Program-made: the position numbers and the translations under genes
Source of the DNA: UMGS1851 sp900555605
Lineage (GTDB): Bacteria; Bacillota; Clostridia; UBA1212; UBA1255
Direction of reading: 5' to 3'
Assembly: GCA_902472555.1 (NCBI GenBank)
Contig: CABROF010000009.1
Span: 1 to 44,020, forward strand
DNA: 44,020 nt
Notes under the pieces: generated by a model
What the model was told of the DNA's origin: nothing
What the model saw: the letters and a program-made list of their open reading frames with translations, nothing else
The model's database searches: none
Shown here: positions 1-7,758 of the stretch, piece after piece
Layout: each line of letters opens with the position of its first letter
How positions within the stretch are numbered: position 1 is the first letter of the stretch

Positions 1-1
1 T

Positions 2-688
2 TATCTGCAGAGCCGGTATTATGACCCGGAGGTCGGCAGGTTTCTGAATGCGGATGGGAGATTAAATAGCGGAATTGGATACCTTGGATTAAGCTTATAT
101 ACTTACTGTAATAATAATCCGGTAAACATGGCAGATTATGATGGAAAAATTGCAATTTTTACAATATTTATTGCGGCTTCATCTGCAACAGTTTTTTCCA
201 TTTTTATGTATTCAGGCTCTATATCAGAACCAAGGACAGAAAAGGTTTCATATCACGCATCGCCGGAAGAGGCGGCAGAAAGCTGGGCGGACCAGTATCG
301 GAACAAAAGCGAAAAGACTGAATATGCAGCGCATATTTTCTCAAAAACATTAGCGGACGGAAGAACTGTTTATTTTTATGGTACTACATATAAAGGATAT
401 CATCATCATGTAGTAAATGGTTTTATATTTGGTTATATTGGGGGTGGGGTGAAAGCGCTGCTCAGTAAAGATATTAAGATGGTGGGGTATATCCATACAC
501 ATCCGAAGCCTGAAAAGGAAGGTGAGTATAATGAAGCATTTTCATCAACGGATAAATTTGGATCAAAGATACCCGGAATCACATATATGTATTTAGCCCC
601 ATATGACAATGCACATATCTATCGTTATTATAATAATGTAACAGAATCATATGTAGGCGGCAGCTGGGAACAGACTACTTCACAGTAG
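2..688 (+). CDS. RHS-repeat protein, C-terminal end with JAMM-like toxin tip (5' end outside window)
   Basis: Only the last 228 residues are visible; the frame is open from the window edge. It opens with the RHS core end (YYDPEVGRFLNADG, then CNNNPVNMADYDGK), the usual junction before a variable toxin domain. A hydrophobic stretch follows (about residues 47-66). Further on is VGYIHTHP followed by FSSTD, which matches the H-x-H-P ... S-x-x-D metal site of JAMM/MPN peptidases and of the RHS-associated DUF4329 family. In polymorphic toxins the C-terminus is the effector, released from the RHS shell. The genes just downstream are probable immunity genes. The RHS assignment is secure; peptidase activity is inferred from the motif only. 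Confidence 0.85.
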   Translation, partial: YLQSRYYDPEVGRFLNADGRLNSGIGYLGLSLYTYCNNNPVNMADYDGKIAIFTIFIAASSATVFSIFMYSGSISEPRTEKVSYHASPEEAAESWADQYRNKSEKTEYAAHIFSKTLADGRTVYFYGTTYKGYHHHVVNGFIFGYIGGGVKALLSKDIKMVGYIHTHPKPEKEGEYNEAFSSTDKFGSKIPGITYMYLAPYDNAHIYRYYNNVTESYVGGSWEQTTSQ

Positions 689-718
689 ATCATAGATTAT
701 AGAGAAAGGTGTTCATAT

Positions 719-1038
719 ATGAGATATAGATACCGTCGGATTTATGCAGCACCTGGTGAGGGCTGGAAACGATTTCTCTATATTACTTTTGATATGATAT
801 GGCAAATGTTAGCTTTACTTATTGTCTGTTCTATCTGCTGTGGTGTGATGGAACGTACTGATAACAGCCGTTCAACTTGCATAAAACGAATGCTGCGAAT
901 GAGAAGTTGGTTATTAATCTTTATCGAGGACGCGAAGCTCAAGAATGGAAGACAACTACCGATTGTGCCATACGGTTTAACAGTTTAAGCAATAAGCTGG
1001 ATAAGAACCCGGCTGATTGTCGAGAAATTCAACCATAA
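719..1038 (+). pseudogene. small membrane protein, probable immunity gene, frameshifted
   Basis: The gene starts at ATG 719 after an AGAAAGG ribosome site, 30 bases behind the RHS stop, where a cognate immunity gene is expected. The first 50 or so residues include one clear membrane helix (IWQMLALLIVCSICCGV). From about 866-872 the reading frame appears to shift: the original frame turns into arginine-rich text and ends at 988, while the +2 frame gives a natural acidic/polar tail (NAANEKLVINLYRG ... CREIQP) ending at a stop at 1036-1038. The second frame has stops just before 865, so it cannot be a separate upstream-starting gene. I do not recognise the family. A sequencing error would also explain the break. 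Confidence 0.5.
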
Positions 1039-1053
1039 ATATGTTGTAGTAGA

Positions 1054-1847
1054 AAGGAGAATCAATATGATTTATAAGAAAGGTCTTATAGCTTTTATCA
1101 TTTTTGTGATAATTTGTGTTTATTGCATGATATGGAGTGAGTTTCATACTGTACAGCTGCATGAAAGGGAGGTTATGAAATGCAGGGAGGATGTCTGCCA
1201 TTTTTTGGAGGATCAAGCTAATTATTATAGACTTTACCTTCAACACAAGCACTTTTACGATATTGTAATGCAGGACGGGGAACGCTATTGTATTGAATTT
1301 GTAGCAGGGCCGTACATGTATGCGTATAAAGATGGCTGGTGTTACGTAGAGGATCAAGAAACCAAAGAAAAACGAAAGTTTCAATATGAATGGGACTTTA
1401 GCCTATGCGAAAGTCTGCAGCAGGAATATCCGAAAAGAATTCTGCAGGTACTTCGTGATGAACAGTATCCGTTTGAAGGGGGGCTGGAACGTAATTTTTT
1501 CTTTTTTCTTAAATACAGATATGTTTATATAGAACTTGATCCTCCTTTACTTGCTGAGTTTGGTCTGCAGGATAAAAATGTTATCCCAGAAATTACTTTG
1601 CGGTCAACTCTGCAGAAAGAGATTTCAGACAGTTTTATCATGATGCGATGGAAAATACCAGGTGACGGTTATACAGCCTACAGCAATTTTGAGGTCGGAA
1701 TATCTGAGGAGGATATTGAGACTTCCTTAGAGAATAAAATCGGGCCGCTGGAGGAATACACGATTTGTACGGACGAGGAGCAGATCGCGCTATATAAAAA
1801 AGGAATGCTGCCGCTGAACGAAGCTTATATGCCGACGTTTACGTAAG
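1054..1847 (+). repeat. direct repeat, copy 1 (about 0.8 kb)
   Basis: The stretch from the shared ribosome site (AAGGAGAATCAATATG) to the base after the stop is repeated at 5121-5923. A central block of about 340 bases and the last roughly 170 bases look identical. Differences cluster in the first 80 bases and around 1490-1680, where copy 2 has nine extra bases. This is a mosaic pattern. Confidence 0.85.
1067..1846 (+). CDS. single-pass membrane protein, probable RHS immunity protein (copy 1 of a duplicated pair)
   Basis: This 259-residue protein starts at ATG behind AAAGGAG. It has one N-terminal membrane helix (residues about 5-24, IAFIIFVIICVY) followed by a mostly acidic, aromatic-rich domain with no enzyme motif I recognise. 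Its place in an RHS toxin locus, its small size and its near-identical second copy at 5134 all suggest an immunity protein, with the soluble domain facing outward or held at the membrane. The reading frame ends at TFT-stop, yet the next frame continues with sensible protein to 1971, so the present stop may itself be the result of a 2-base insertion. Function is inferred from context only. Confidence 0.7.
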   Translation: MIYKKGLIAFIIFVIICVYCMIWSEFHTVQLHEREVMKCREDVCHFLEDQANYYRLYLQHKHFYDIVMQDGERYCIEFVAGPYMYAYKDGWCYVEDQETKEKRKFQYEWDFSLCESLQQEYPKRILQVLRDEQYPFEGGLERNFFFFLKYRYVYIELDPPLLAEFGLQDKNVIPEITLRSTLQKEISDSFIMMRWKIPGDGYTAYSNFEVGISEEDIETSLENKIGPLEEYTICTDEEQIALYKKGMLPLNEAYMPTFT

Positions 1848-1971
1848 GGGGAATGTGCCGAAAGATGATATAAAAGCAGCTGGATCAGATTTTTATAGTC
1901 GCGTTGTGTGGGATGAGAAGATAGCCCCGAATACCCGTGGGCTGCCGGCGGTGAAAATAATATCTGCATAA
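1847..1971 (+). pseudogene. out-of-frame C-terminal remnant of the preceding gene
   Basis: Immediately after the stop of the 1067 gene another frame stays open and reads YADVYVRGNVPKDD ... RVVWDEKIAPNTRG ... ISA and stops at 1969-1971. Removing two bases from the TATAT at about 1828-1832 would fuse it to the preceding gene. The hairpin at 1993-2025 follows the second stop, which fits the end of the ancestral gene. The second copy of the gene at 5134 carries the same early stop but lacks this tail. Confidence 0.4.
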
Positions 1972-1992
1972 TGTTTTGAGACGATGGATCAA

Positions 1993-2025
1993 GCGGGTAC
2001 AGGCAAAACAAATGCTTGTACCCGC
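1993..2025 (+). terminator. hairpin with GGTACAGGCA core
   Basis: GCGGGTACAGGCA pairs with TGCTTGTACCCGC across a 7-base loop with one G-T pair. It lies 22 bases after the remnant's stop. No T-run follows on the plus strand, so it may be a decayed terminator. It shares its core with the hairpins at 3376 and 5975. Confidence 0.45.
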
Positions 2026-2160
2026 AGGTTATAAAGGAGATATTTTTATGGCTTCTATATTTCCTTATTAAAGTGTAAAATGAATTTTTGGCCGTCCCCT
2101 ATTGAGTGCCTGATTTTTTATTACGATAGTTGCTTTGCTGTTTGATAGAAATCATAACGA

Positions 2161-2190
2161 TTGACTTTTTACCAATTAACTGCTTATACT
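2161..2190 (+). promoter_or_regulatory. possible sigma-A promoter
   Basis: TTGACT (2161-2166) and TATACT (2185-2190) are separated by 18 bases. The match is good but it sits in front of decayed RHS sequence, so it could be an orphan promoter or chance in AT-rich DNA. Confidence 0.35.
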
Positions 2191-2330
2191 GTAAACAGGG
2201 AGAAGTGCTGGGATAATGACATGCCAAGTGATAGAAGAATCAGATTCACGATCATTGAAAAAACAATATTACATTTGTATTCTGCAGGAGCAGCGGAAAT
2301 TTTTTAATTTGGGTTTTTGCCTTAATACAA

Positions 2331-2806
2331 GCATATGGTCCGGAGCCCTGCAGACTCATTCATGCGGATGGAATTGATAACACACTGATACAACAAATGG
2401 ATTCGTTGACCGGCAATAATATGTATGCCTATTGCTTAAACGATCCGGGCAGCAATTCCGATCCGGAAGGAAATTTTATTTCAGCGGCATTGATAACAGT
2501 CGCATTTATTGGGTTGGCTGTAGGTTTTGCTTCAGCAGCAGGACAATATATTGTCAATGAAGGCGGACGGTTGGAGGAGCGGTGTCGGGTTTCATTTCAG
2601 GCGCAGGAGCGAAGACGCCAATAGAAAACCTATATCATAGTGGGAAAATTTTAAAGGCAATGATAAATAACGGCACGACAAGAGCAATTGCCGGGCAGAC
2701 ATTCGTTAGAAATCTTCATTTAAAAGAAGTAATAATATCTGCGGCGAGATTTTCTTTTGGACAGGGAATAACAAACTTTATGTCGAAAGTGGGGTTGCAT
2801 TCGTAA
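2331..2806 (+). pseudogene. RHS C-terminal toxin-tip remnant, frameshifted
   Basis: The readable part begins AYGPEPCRLIHADG, a worn version of the RHS junction YDPExxRFINADG, and continues with MYAYCLNDPGSNSDPEGN, the standard RHS core end. A glycine/alanine-rich hydrophobic segment follows (ISAALITVAFIGLAVGFASA). Near 2570-2580 the frame must change: the first frame ends at 2624 in nonsense, while the other frame reads GGAVSGFISGAGAKTPIENL and runs to a stop at 2806. No RHS shell precedes it, so this is an orphan, silent toxin tip of the kind left by cassette exchange. The toxin activity is unknown. Confidence 0.7.
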
Positions 2807-3337
2807 ATGGATGAGGTGTTAACAAGGTTTTTTAGTATCGGATTGATCCTTTTTATTGTACCGCTTATCATGCCGTTTTTTTTAATGGAAAGAAGCACTA
2901 TGCCGGGGGAATACATTGTGAAATACAAACCCGTTTTTGGACTTATAGGTGTTATAGGCCTGTTGACCCTTGGTATAGCGATAGCAGCGATACTCTTGAC
3001 AGAAGGCTTCTCCCCTATAATATTTTTAGGCTTACCGCTCATAGCTGGAGGTGTATATCTATTATTAAAAACTATTTTTTGGAGAATATACTTTGAAGAC
3101 AGCGGTTTTGTTTTAAAAAACTGTTTTGGAAGGAAAAGGAGGTATGCCTATTCGGAAATCACGAAAATAATAGACAGGGACCCGGAAAAGTATTCCTTGT
3201 ATTTGGGAAAGAAAAAGATTACCGTAGAGTATCCGAGTATAAACGCTGAAGTATTTCTGAAAAGAATCATGAGGGAAAATGCAAAGAAGAACCTGAATAT
3301 TGAAATCATATACAAGCAAAAGAAACGTAAATATTAG
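2807..3337 (+). CDS. membrane protein with PH-like cytoplasmic domain, probable immunity protein
   Basis: ATG 2807 directly abuts the stop of the toxin remnant, so translation was probably coupled to it. The 176-residue protein has three membrane segments (about residues 10-27, 44-64 and 68-88) followed by a soluble beta-rich region (WRIYFEDSGFVLKNCFGRKRRYAYSEI and on) that resembles bacterial PH-like domains, ending in a lysine-rich tail. It resembles DUF6560-type membrane proteins found beside RHS genes, from memory. Position directly after an RHS tip supports an immunity role. Not decisive. Confidence 0.65.
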   Translation: MDEVLTRFFSIGLILFIVPLIMPFFLMERSTMPGEYIVKYKPVFGLIGVIGLLTLGIAIAAILLTEGFSPIIFLGLPLIAGGVYLLLKTIFWRIYFEDSGFVLKNCFGRKRRYAYSEITKIIDRDPEKYSLYLGKKKITVEYPSINAEVFLKRIMRENAKKNLNIEIIYKQKKRKY

Positions 3338-3375
3338 GATATAAAGTAATGGTTCTGTTGATTTTCTAAAGTATG

Positions 3376-3425
3376 AAAGGGTACAGCAAAAGGGCTTTCT
3401 TGAGTTTATTGCTGTACCCTTTTTA
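3376..3425 (+). terminator. rho-independent terminator
   Basis: AAAGGGTACAGCAA pairs with TTGCTGTACCCTTT and is followed by Ts. It ends the transcription unit of the 2807 membrane protein. Confidence 0.85.
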
Positions 3426-3431
3426 CTGCCG

Positions 3432-3807
3432 TTGTTTGAGAGCAGCGCCGTGCGGTTCACGTACATCAGGGACCGCGGCGCGAGAACGCAGGAAACGAAC
3501 TGCGTCGGGAACAGGTATCTCACGAAGCAGGACTGCGAAGGACGCGTAGTGGAGAATCGCACAGAGACACCTGAACCGGGAGAACAACGCGTATCTGAAC
3601 GAAACCATCACGTACAGCTATGACTTCGGCGGAAGCTTGACAGAGAAGAAACACTTCGGCTATACTGGCAGTAAACTTATATTTTACGGACCTCATCAAA
3701 ACAGACATCCATATGACAGTACCTGGAAGGACCTGCTGACCGGGTATCACGGGGGAATATTTCGTATGACGCGGCTGGGAATCCGACAGTGTACGATAAC
3801 ATGATTC
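3432..3807 (+). pseudogene. RHS/YD-repeat remnant
   Basis: The part from 3568 reads HLNRENNAYLNETITYSYDF, then GYTGSKL, then STWKDLLTGYHG, the typical clostridial RHS repeat text. A frame change near 3755 is needed to go on to NISYDAAGNPTVYDNM. The stretch is more GC-rich than the genes on either side. There is no start, no full repeat unit and no continuation, so it is debris of an older RHS gene, probably left when cassettes recombined. The sequence between 3432 and 3567 is too eroded to read. Confidence 0.65.
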
Positions 3808-3936
3808 GTTTCTATTTCATTTTTATCATTTCGCCGGGATATACGGATTATATATGGAGAAGCAGCGGCGGGAGAAATACCATGTGTTAATCATAACCGG
3901 ATCGGATGGTAAAATTTGTAAAGGAGATAGATAAAT

Positions 3937-4671
3937 ATGAGAATTGACATTAGTATTAATACTGTCAAAAATTTAAGTGATTTATCCTATGGGGAGAGCC
4001 TTCTTGATATACTAAAGGATTTTGGACTTGTAATTGAGAAGGTAAATGCGTATGAGCCTGTGAATAAGCCTTTTGAACCGGAGAATTTTCCGCAGATGTG
4101 GAGTGGAAAAAATGACTGTACGTTTTTGTTCAAAGGAAGTAAGGAAGTGTCCTTTTCCGGCATGGCCAGTTGGGTCCGAAATTTACATCCTGATTCACAA
4201 ATAGTTTGCGGTGTAAATATTTTTTTTAATTTGAAGAAAAATTATGATGTTAACAAACTTTTACAATTAGGGGATGCGCTGTTTATTTGGTGTGATGCGT
4301 TTTACGGGGCCATTACGGAGCATGCAAAGGATCCGATATATACAGATTATCAATATGTAAATTCAGGCAGAATGCTGTACCATTTGTTTTGGGCCAATTA
4401 TTTTGGTAAACCGTATATGGATGAACCTGACTTTAACATCCCGGCCGATCCGATCAAAGTTGGGAATGGGGTACGGGTCATGCTGGCGGATTCACCGACT
4501 GATGAAAAACTGAGTGATCCTGCATATATACAAATGCGCAAACAGGAAATCGGAGAAGAATGGTTTTGGGTAAAGCCGGATAAGATTTTGAGAAAGGAAC
4601 TGAAAAAAAAGGTTCCTTTTATGGACCGATCGGAAATTACCAGAAAAGAAGAATCGTGCGGAAAGGTGTGA
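3937..4671 (+). CDS. probable immunity protein (Imm52-like)
   Basis: ATG 3937 follows AAAGGAG at good spacing. The 244-residue soluble protein has no signal peptide. Its features are a lysine-poor middle with LGDALFIWCDAFYGAITE and a segment LYHLFWANYFGKPYMDEP, which recall the Imm52 group of immunity proteins of polymorphic toxins (from memory, not checked). It follows RHS debris, so any cognate toxin is gone. About 290 bases without a gene follow it, and I see nothing in that stretch except the approach to the tiny reading frame at 4966. Confidence 0.6.
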   Translation: MRIDISINTVKNLSDLSYGESLLDILKDFGLVIEKVNAYEPVNKPFEPENFPQMWSGKNDCTFLFKGSKEVSFSGMASWVRNLHPDSQIVCGVNIFFNLKKNYDVNKLLQLGDALFIWCDAFYGAITEHAKDPIYTDYQYVNSGRMLYHLFWANYFGKPYMDEPDFNIPADPIKVGNGVRVMLADSPTDEKLSDPAYIQMRKQEIGEEWFWVKPDKILRKELKKKVPFMDRSEITRKEESCGKV

Positions 4672-4965
4672 TGGTATTGTTTGCGGGCAGCGTAAAACTT
4701 AAGCCAAGCAGCACATGAAAAATAGCCGGCGCAATGAAAGCAGACATATTATGTCACTTACATAGCAGGACGCATTATCGCCTTTTATGTGAATCTTTAC
4801 AAACAAAGGTAAAACCGGATTAGATAGAAGGCGGATAGTGAAATTGGCACAAAAAGAATGAAATGGCATCCTTATTAGGTGTTGCAATGATTCTGCGATA
4901 ACTGAAGTGAAAGGAACTGAAGGCTGTGCCTTTCACCGTGCATTTATTGTAATAGGAGGGATTTT

Positions 4966-5052
4966 ATGAAACTGAGTCAAATGATCCGAGGAATCTGTAT
5001 TGTTATAACATTGTGCCTTTTTCTTATCTTCATTTTAGGCTGCAACTTATAG
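4966..5052 (+). CDS. 28-residue lipoprotein signal peptide (truncated gene)
   Basis: ATG 4966 has a strong AGGAGGG ribosome site seven bases upstream. The peptide is a basic start (MKLSQMIRG), a hydrophobic core and ILGCN, a valid lipobox, then ends at TAG two residues after the cysteine. This is exactly a type II signal peptide with no protein behind it. The likeliest reading is that a lipoprotein gene lost its body when the neighbouring duplicated immunity gene arrived. A translated leader peptide is possible but less likely. Confidence 0.45.
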   Translation: MKLSQMIRGICIVITLCLFLIFILGCNL

Positions 5053-5120
5053 ATTTACATTTCTTGGAAGGTTTTTTCTGTATATACGATTGATTAAAAG
5101 AGAGAAGCCCTCCCAAATAT

Positions 5121-5923
5121 AAGGAGAATCAATATGATTAACAAGAAAGGTCTTGTACTTCTTATCATTTTTGTAATAATTTGTGTTTATTGCACGATAT
5201 GGAGTGAGTTTCATACTGTACAGCTGCATGAAAGGGAGGTTATGAAATGCAGGGAGGATGTCTGCCATTTTTTGGAGGATCAAGCTAATTATTATAGACT
5301 TTACCTTCAACACAAGCACTTTTACGATATTGTAATGCAGGACGGGGAACGCTATTGTATTGAATTTGTAGCAGGGCCGTACATGTATGCGTATAAAGAT
5401 GGCTGGTGTTACGTAGAGGATCAAGAAACCAAAGAAAAACGAAAGTTTCAATATGAATGGGACTTTAGCCTATGCGAAAGTCTGCAGCAGGAATATCCGA
5501 AAAGAATTCTGCAGGTACTTCGTGATGAACAGTATCCGTTTGAGGGGGAGCTGGAACGCAATTTTTTCTTTTTTCTTAAACACAGATATATTTGTATAGA
5601 ACTTGATCCTCCTTTACTTGCTGAATTTGGTCTGCAGGATAAAAATGTTATCGCAGAGAGTACTTTGAATGCTTTGCGGTCAACTCTGAGCAAGAAAATT
5701 TCAGACAGTTTTATCGCGATGCGATGGGACATACCAGGTGACGGTTATACAGCCTGCAGCAATTTTGAGGTCGGAATATCTGAGGAGGATATTGAGACTT
5801 CCTTAGAGAATAAAATCGGGCCGCTGGAGGAATACACGATTTGTACGGACGAGGAGCAGATCGCGCTATATAAAAAAGGAATGCTGCCGCTGAACGAAGC
5901 TTATATGCCGACGTTTACGTAAG
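5121..5923 (+). repeat. direct repeat, copy 2 (about 0.8 kb)
   Basis: This is the partner of 1054-1847. The identity begins at the shared ribosome site and ends one base after the stop codon; flanks are unrelated, so the mobile unit was the gene with its own ribosome site. Confidence 0.85.
5134..5922 (+). CDS. single-pass membrane protein, probable immunity protein (copy 2)
   Basis: This 262-residue protein is the second copy of the gene at 1067 and has the same N-terminal helix, the same central block and the same TFT end. It differs mainly at the N-terminus (INKKGLVLLII) and in a segment near residues 175-195, where three residues are added (STLNALRSTLSKK). It starts at ATG behind AAGGAG. 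Because the copies are identical over long blocks and different in others, they have probably exchanged sequence recently. Keeping two variants suits an immunity array that must match different toxin variants; that function is inferred. Confidence 0.7.
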   Translation: MINKKGLVLLIIFVIICVYCTIWSEFHTVQLHEREVMKCREDVCHFLEDQANYYRLYLQHKHFYDIVMQDGERYCIEFVAGPYMYAYKDGWCYVEDQETKEKRKFQYEWDFSLCESLQQEYPKRILQVLRDEQYPFEGELERNFFFFLKHRYICIELDPPLLAEFGLQDKNVIAESTLNALRSTLSKKISDSFIAMRWDIPGDGYTACSNFEVGISEEDIETSLENKIGPLEEYTICTDEEQIALYKKGMLPLNEAYMPTFT

Positions 5924-5974
5924 AGAGATATTTTTTACAGCGCTTTATGTTTCCTCATTAGCGTGTGCAATAGA

Positions 5975-6009
5975 TTTAAGGATACAGTAAAGTTGCTGTA
6001 TCCTTAAAA
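5975..6009 (+). terminator. hairpin with GGATACAG core, probable terminator remnant
   Basis: TTTAAGGATACAG pairs with CTGTATCCTTAAA over a short loop, 52 bases behind the preceding stop. What follows is A-rich, not T-rich. The core resembles the hairpins at 1993 and 3376. Confidence 0.5.
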
Positions 6010-6011
6010 AA

Positions 6012-6332
6012 TTGGATGGTCATGTGAAAATTTATTCTGATGCGTATTCTGATGATTATGCTGAACTGCCCTTGATAGAGGTGATAGAAAGTTTAGGCGT
6101 TCATGTTACATGGCGTGACCATAACGCGGCGGATATAACCTTTGGAGAAAAACGATATCTTTTGAATCTGGCAGAGGTTTCATTCGTTGAAGAAGGAAAG
6201 CGTTTTAATCTTGTTGCGACTCCGCCGGGAGGGCACAGATTTCATAAGGTTTTGGATAAGGAATTAATTTTGTCCAGCGATACAATGGGCAGTGCCTTCT
6301 ATTTAATGGGGATAAGGGTTCATTATGTATGA
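6012..6332 (+). CDS. stalk (copper amine oxidase N-terminal-like) domain protein, 5' end probably lost
   Basis: The frame is open from 5991; the only starts are TTG 6012 or a GTG shortly after, with no ribosome site because the hairpin at 5975-6009 lies there. The protein reads ELPLIEVIESLGVHVTWRDH then ADITFGEKRYLLNL, the pattern of the stalk domain (LP...V.ESLG..V.W). Related proteins in clostridial RHS loci usually begin a few residues earlier with an M-x-I-x-I-D-G start (from memory), so the native start seems to have been cut away. Its stop overlaps the next gene's start by 8 bases, which suggests an operon pair. Likely an immunity-type gene; possibly no longer translated. Confidence 0.55.
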   Translation: MDGHVKIYSDAYSDDYAELPLIEVIESLGVHVTWRDHNAADITFGEKRYLLNLAEVSFVEEGKRFNLVATPPGGHRFHKVLDKELILSSDTMGSAFYLMGIRVHYV

Positions 6333-6789
6333 TGATATAAAAAACGATTTAAATGCGTTGCTGCAAGAGGCAAAAATAATAGAAATTTTTCGGGTATTGA
6401 ATTTAATTTGTTTTACCTTTGCATTAAAAGATAAAAGAAAACTTTTTTTGCACGCTGAATGTGTCGTCAGAATTTTTGATTCTGATAACAGGCTCGTAAT
6501 GTGTACCAAAAATTTGTATCGCAGGAGCCGAAGCTATAGAAAGAAAAAGTTTGATTATCAAAAAATAGGGACCACGCTATTCGATGATTCCCTGCAGGAT
6601 TATCAGGAGAGGCTTTATGAAACATCGGTGCTAAATGCGGCGTTCCGCGGAAAAGATCTTAAAATCAGATTTTTAAATGGAATGCATATGGATGTTATGG
6701 CAATCACAACCATATATGATGATCCTGCGTATTGCGAAGATTACAGAATTTTCGGTGAGGATAAAAAAGAGACTGCTTATATTGTATAA
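6325..6789 (+). CDS. hypothetical protein, last gene of the RHS immunity region
   Basis: This 154-residue soluble protein overlaps the preceding gene by 8 bases, so the two are probably translated together. It has no signal peptide or membrane segment. A strongly basic patch (KNLYRRSRSYRKKK, about residues 62-75) sits between acidic, beta-rich stretches, and the C-terminus is acidic. I do not recognise a family. Gene order and composition (AT-rich, like the other immunity genes) link it to the RHS region, not to the metabolic genes that begin at 6834. Confidence 0.55.
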   Translation: MYDDIKNDLNALLQEAKIIEIFRVLNLICFTFALKDKRKLFLHAECVVRIFDSDNRLVMCTKNLYRRSRSYRKKKFDYQKIGTTLFDDSLQDYQERLYETSVLNAAFRGKDLKIRFLNGMHMDVMAITTIYDDPAYCEDYRIFGEDKKETAYIV

Positions 6790-6833
6790 TCATACAGGAA
6801 AACTTTTTGTTTTGAAAGAAAGCAGGTGTATAG

Positions 6834-7715
6834 ATGTATGAAGTTGTACAAGCCGGAAAACAAAGCTATTATATCCAATGTCCGGCTAAAATCGGAATCT
6901 ATTTAAGGAACGAACGGGATGTCTATCTGATTGACAGCGGCAGCGATAAGGACGCCGGCCGCAGGGTGCGGAAAATTTTAGATGCGCACGGCTGGAATCT
7001 CAAGGGAATTCTGAATACGCATTCTCATGCGGACCATATCGGAGGCAACCACTATCTGCAGCAGCAATACGGCTGTAAAATTTTCATGGGCGGGATGGAG
7101 GCAGCCTTTACGCGGCAGCCGGTTTTAGAGCCTTCGTTTTTGTATGGCGGTTATCCGTTTAAGGACATAAAGCATAAGTTCCTGATGGCGGAGGCCAGTG
7201 AGACAACGGAATTCTCAGACGCGGATTTTCCAAAAGAGATCGAGATCATTCCACTGCCCGGACACTCCTTCGAGATGGTGGGGTTCCGCATCCCTGACGG
7301 CACGGTATTTCTTGCGGATTGTCTAAGCAGCACTGCGGCATTAGAAAAATATCAAATTTCTTTTATTTATGATATACCTGCGTATCTGGATACGCTCGAT
7401 ACGGCAGCTGCCCTGCCGGCTGAAATGTTGGTCCCGGCCCATGCCGATGCCGCGCCGGATATTCGCCCCTTAACCGATATCAATAAAAAGAAGGTTTTTG
7501 AAATTGCGGAGCATATCAGAATGGTCTGCCGGGAACCCTTGTGTTTTGAGCGGATTCTGCAGCAGCTGTTTGCAGATTACAATCTGCAAATGACTTATGA
7601 GCAATATGTTCTGGTGGGCAGCACTGTCCGCTCGTATTTATCCTGGCTGAAGGATTTGGGACAAATGGAAGGATCTTTTGAAAATAACCAGCTGCTGTGG
7701 AAATGCAGTGTGTAA
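6834..7715 (+). CDS. MBL-fold metallo-hydrolase
   Basis: This 293-residue cytoplasmic protein has the complete metallo-beta-lactamase fold metal site: THSHADHIGG near residue 62, PLPGHS near 143, ADC near 163 and VPAHAD near 202. The fold hydrolyses thioesters, lactones, phosphodiesters and many other bonds, so the substrate is not set by motif. Residues 215-290 form a helical tail after the hydrolase core, as in single-domain members of the lactonase/glyoxalase II-like groups. It is alone, downstream of the RHS region and convergent with the AraC genes, so context gives no clue to its substrate. Confidence 0.85.
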   Translation: MYEVVQAGKQSYYIQCPAKIGIYLRNERDVYLIDSGSDKDAGRRVRKILDAHGWNLKGILNTHSHADHIGGNHYLQQQYGCKIFMGGMEAAFTRQPVLEPSFLYGGYPFKDIKHKFLMAEASETTEFSDADFPKEIEIIPLPGHSFEMVGFRIPDGTVFLADCLSSTAALEKYQISFIYDIPAYLDTLDTAAALPAEMLVPAHADAAPDIRPLTDINKKKVFEIAEHIRMVCREPLCFERILQQLFADYNLQMTYEQYVLVGSTVRSYLSWLKDLGQMEGSFENNQLLWKCSV

Positions 7716-7758
7716 AAGGTTTCAAATTTCCGTGATATTGTGAATCTGGTGAAACGTC

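Larger units (their letters stand above)
1972..2330. other. intergenic stretch without a gene
   Basis: I see no supported gene here. It holds the hairpin at 1993-2025, a possible promoter at 2161-2190, and the badly decayed approach to the RHS remnant that becomes readable at 2331. Confidence 0.6.

Noticed and set aside
977..1384. Long minus-strand frame under the 1067 gene
   Set aside because: It is antisense to the membrane immunity gene, repeats under copy 2 at 5047-5451, and has no ribosome site of its own.
3423..3623. Overlapping frames over the RHS debris
   Set aside because: The arginine-rich text on both strands is a by-product of the GC-rich remnant; only the YD-repeat frame from 3568 is meaningful.
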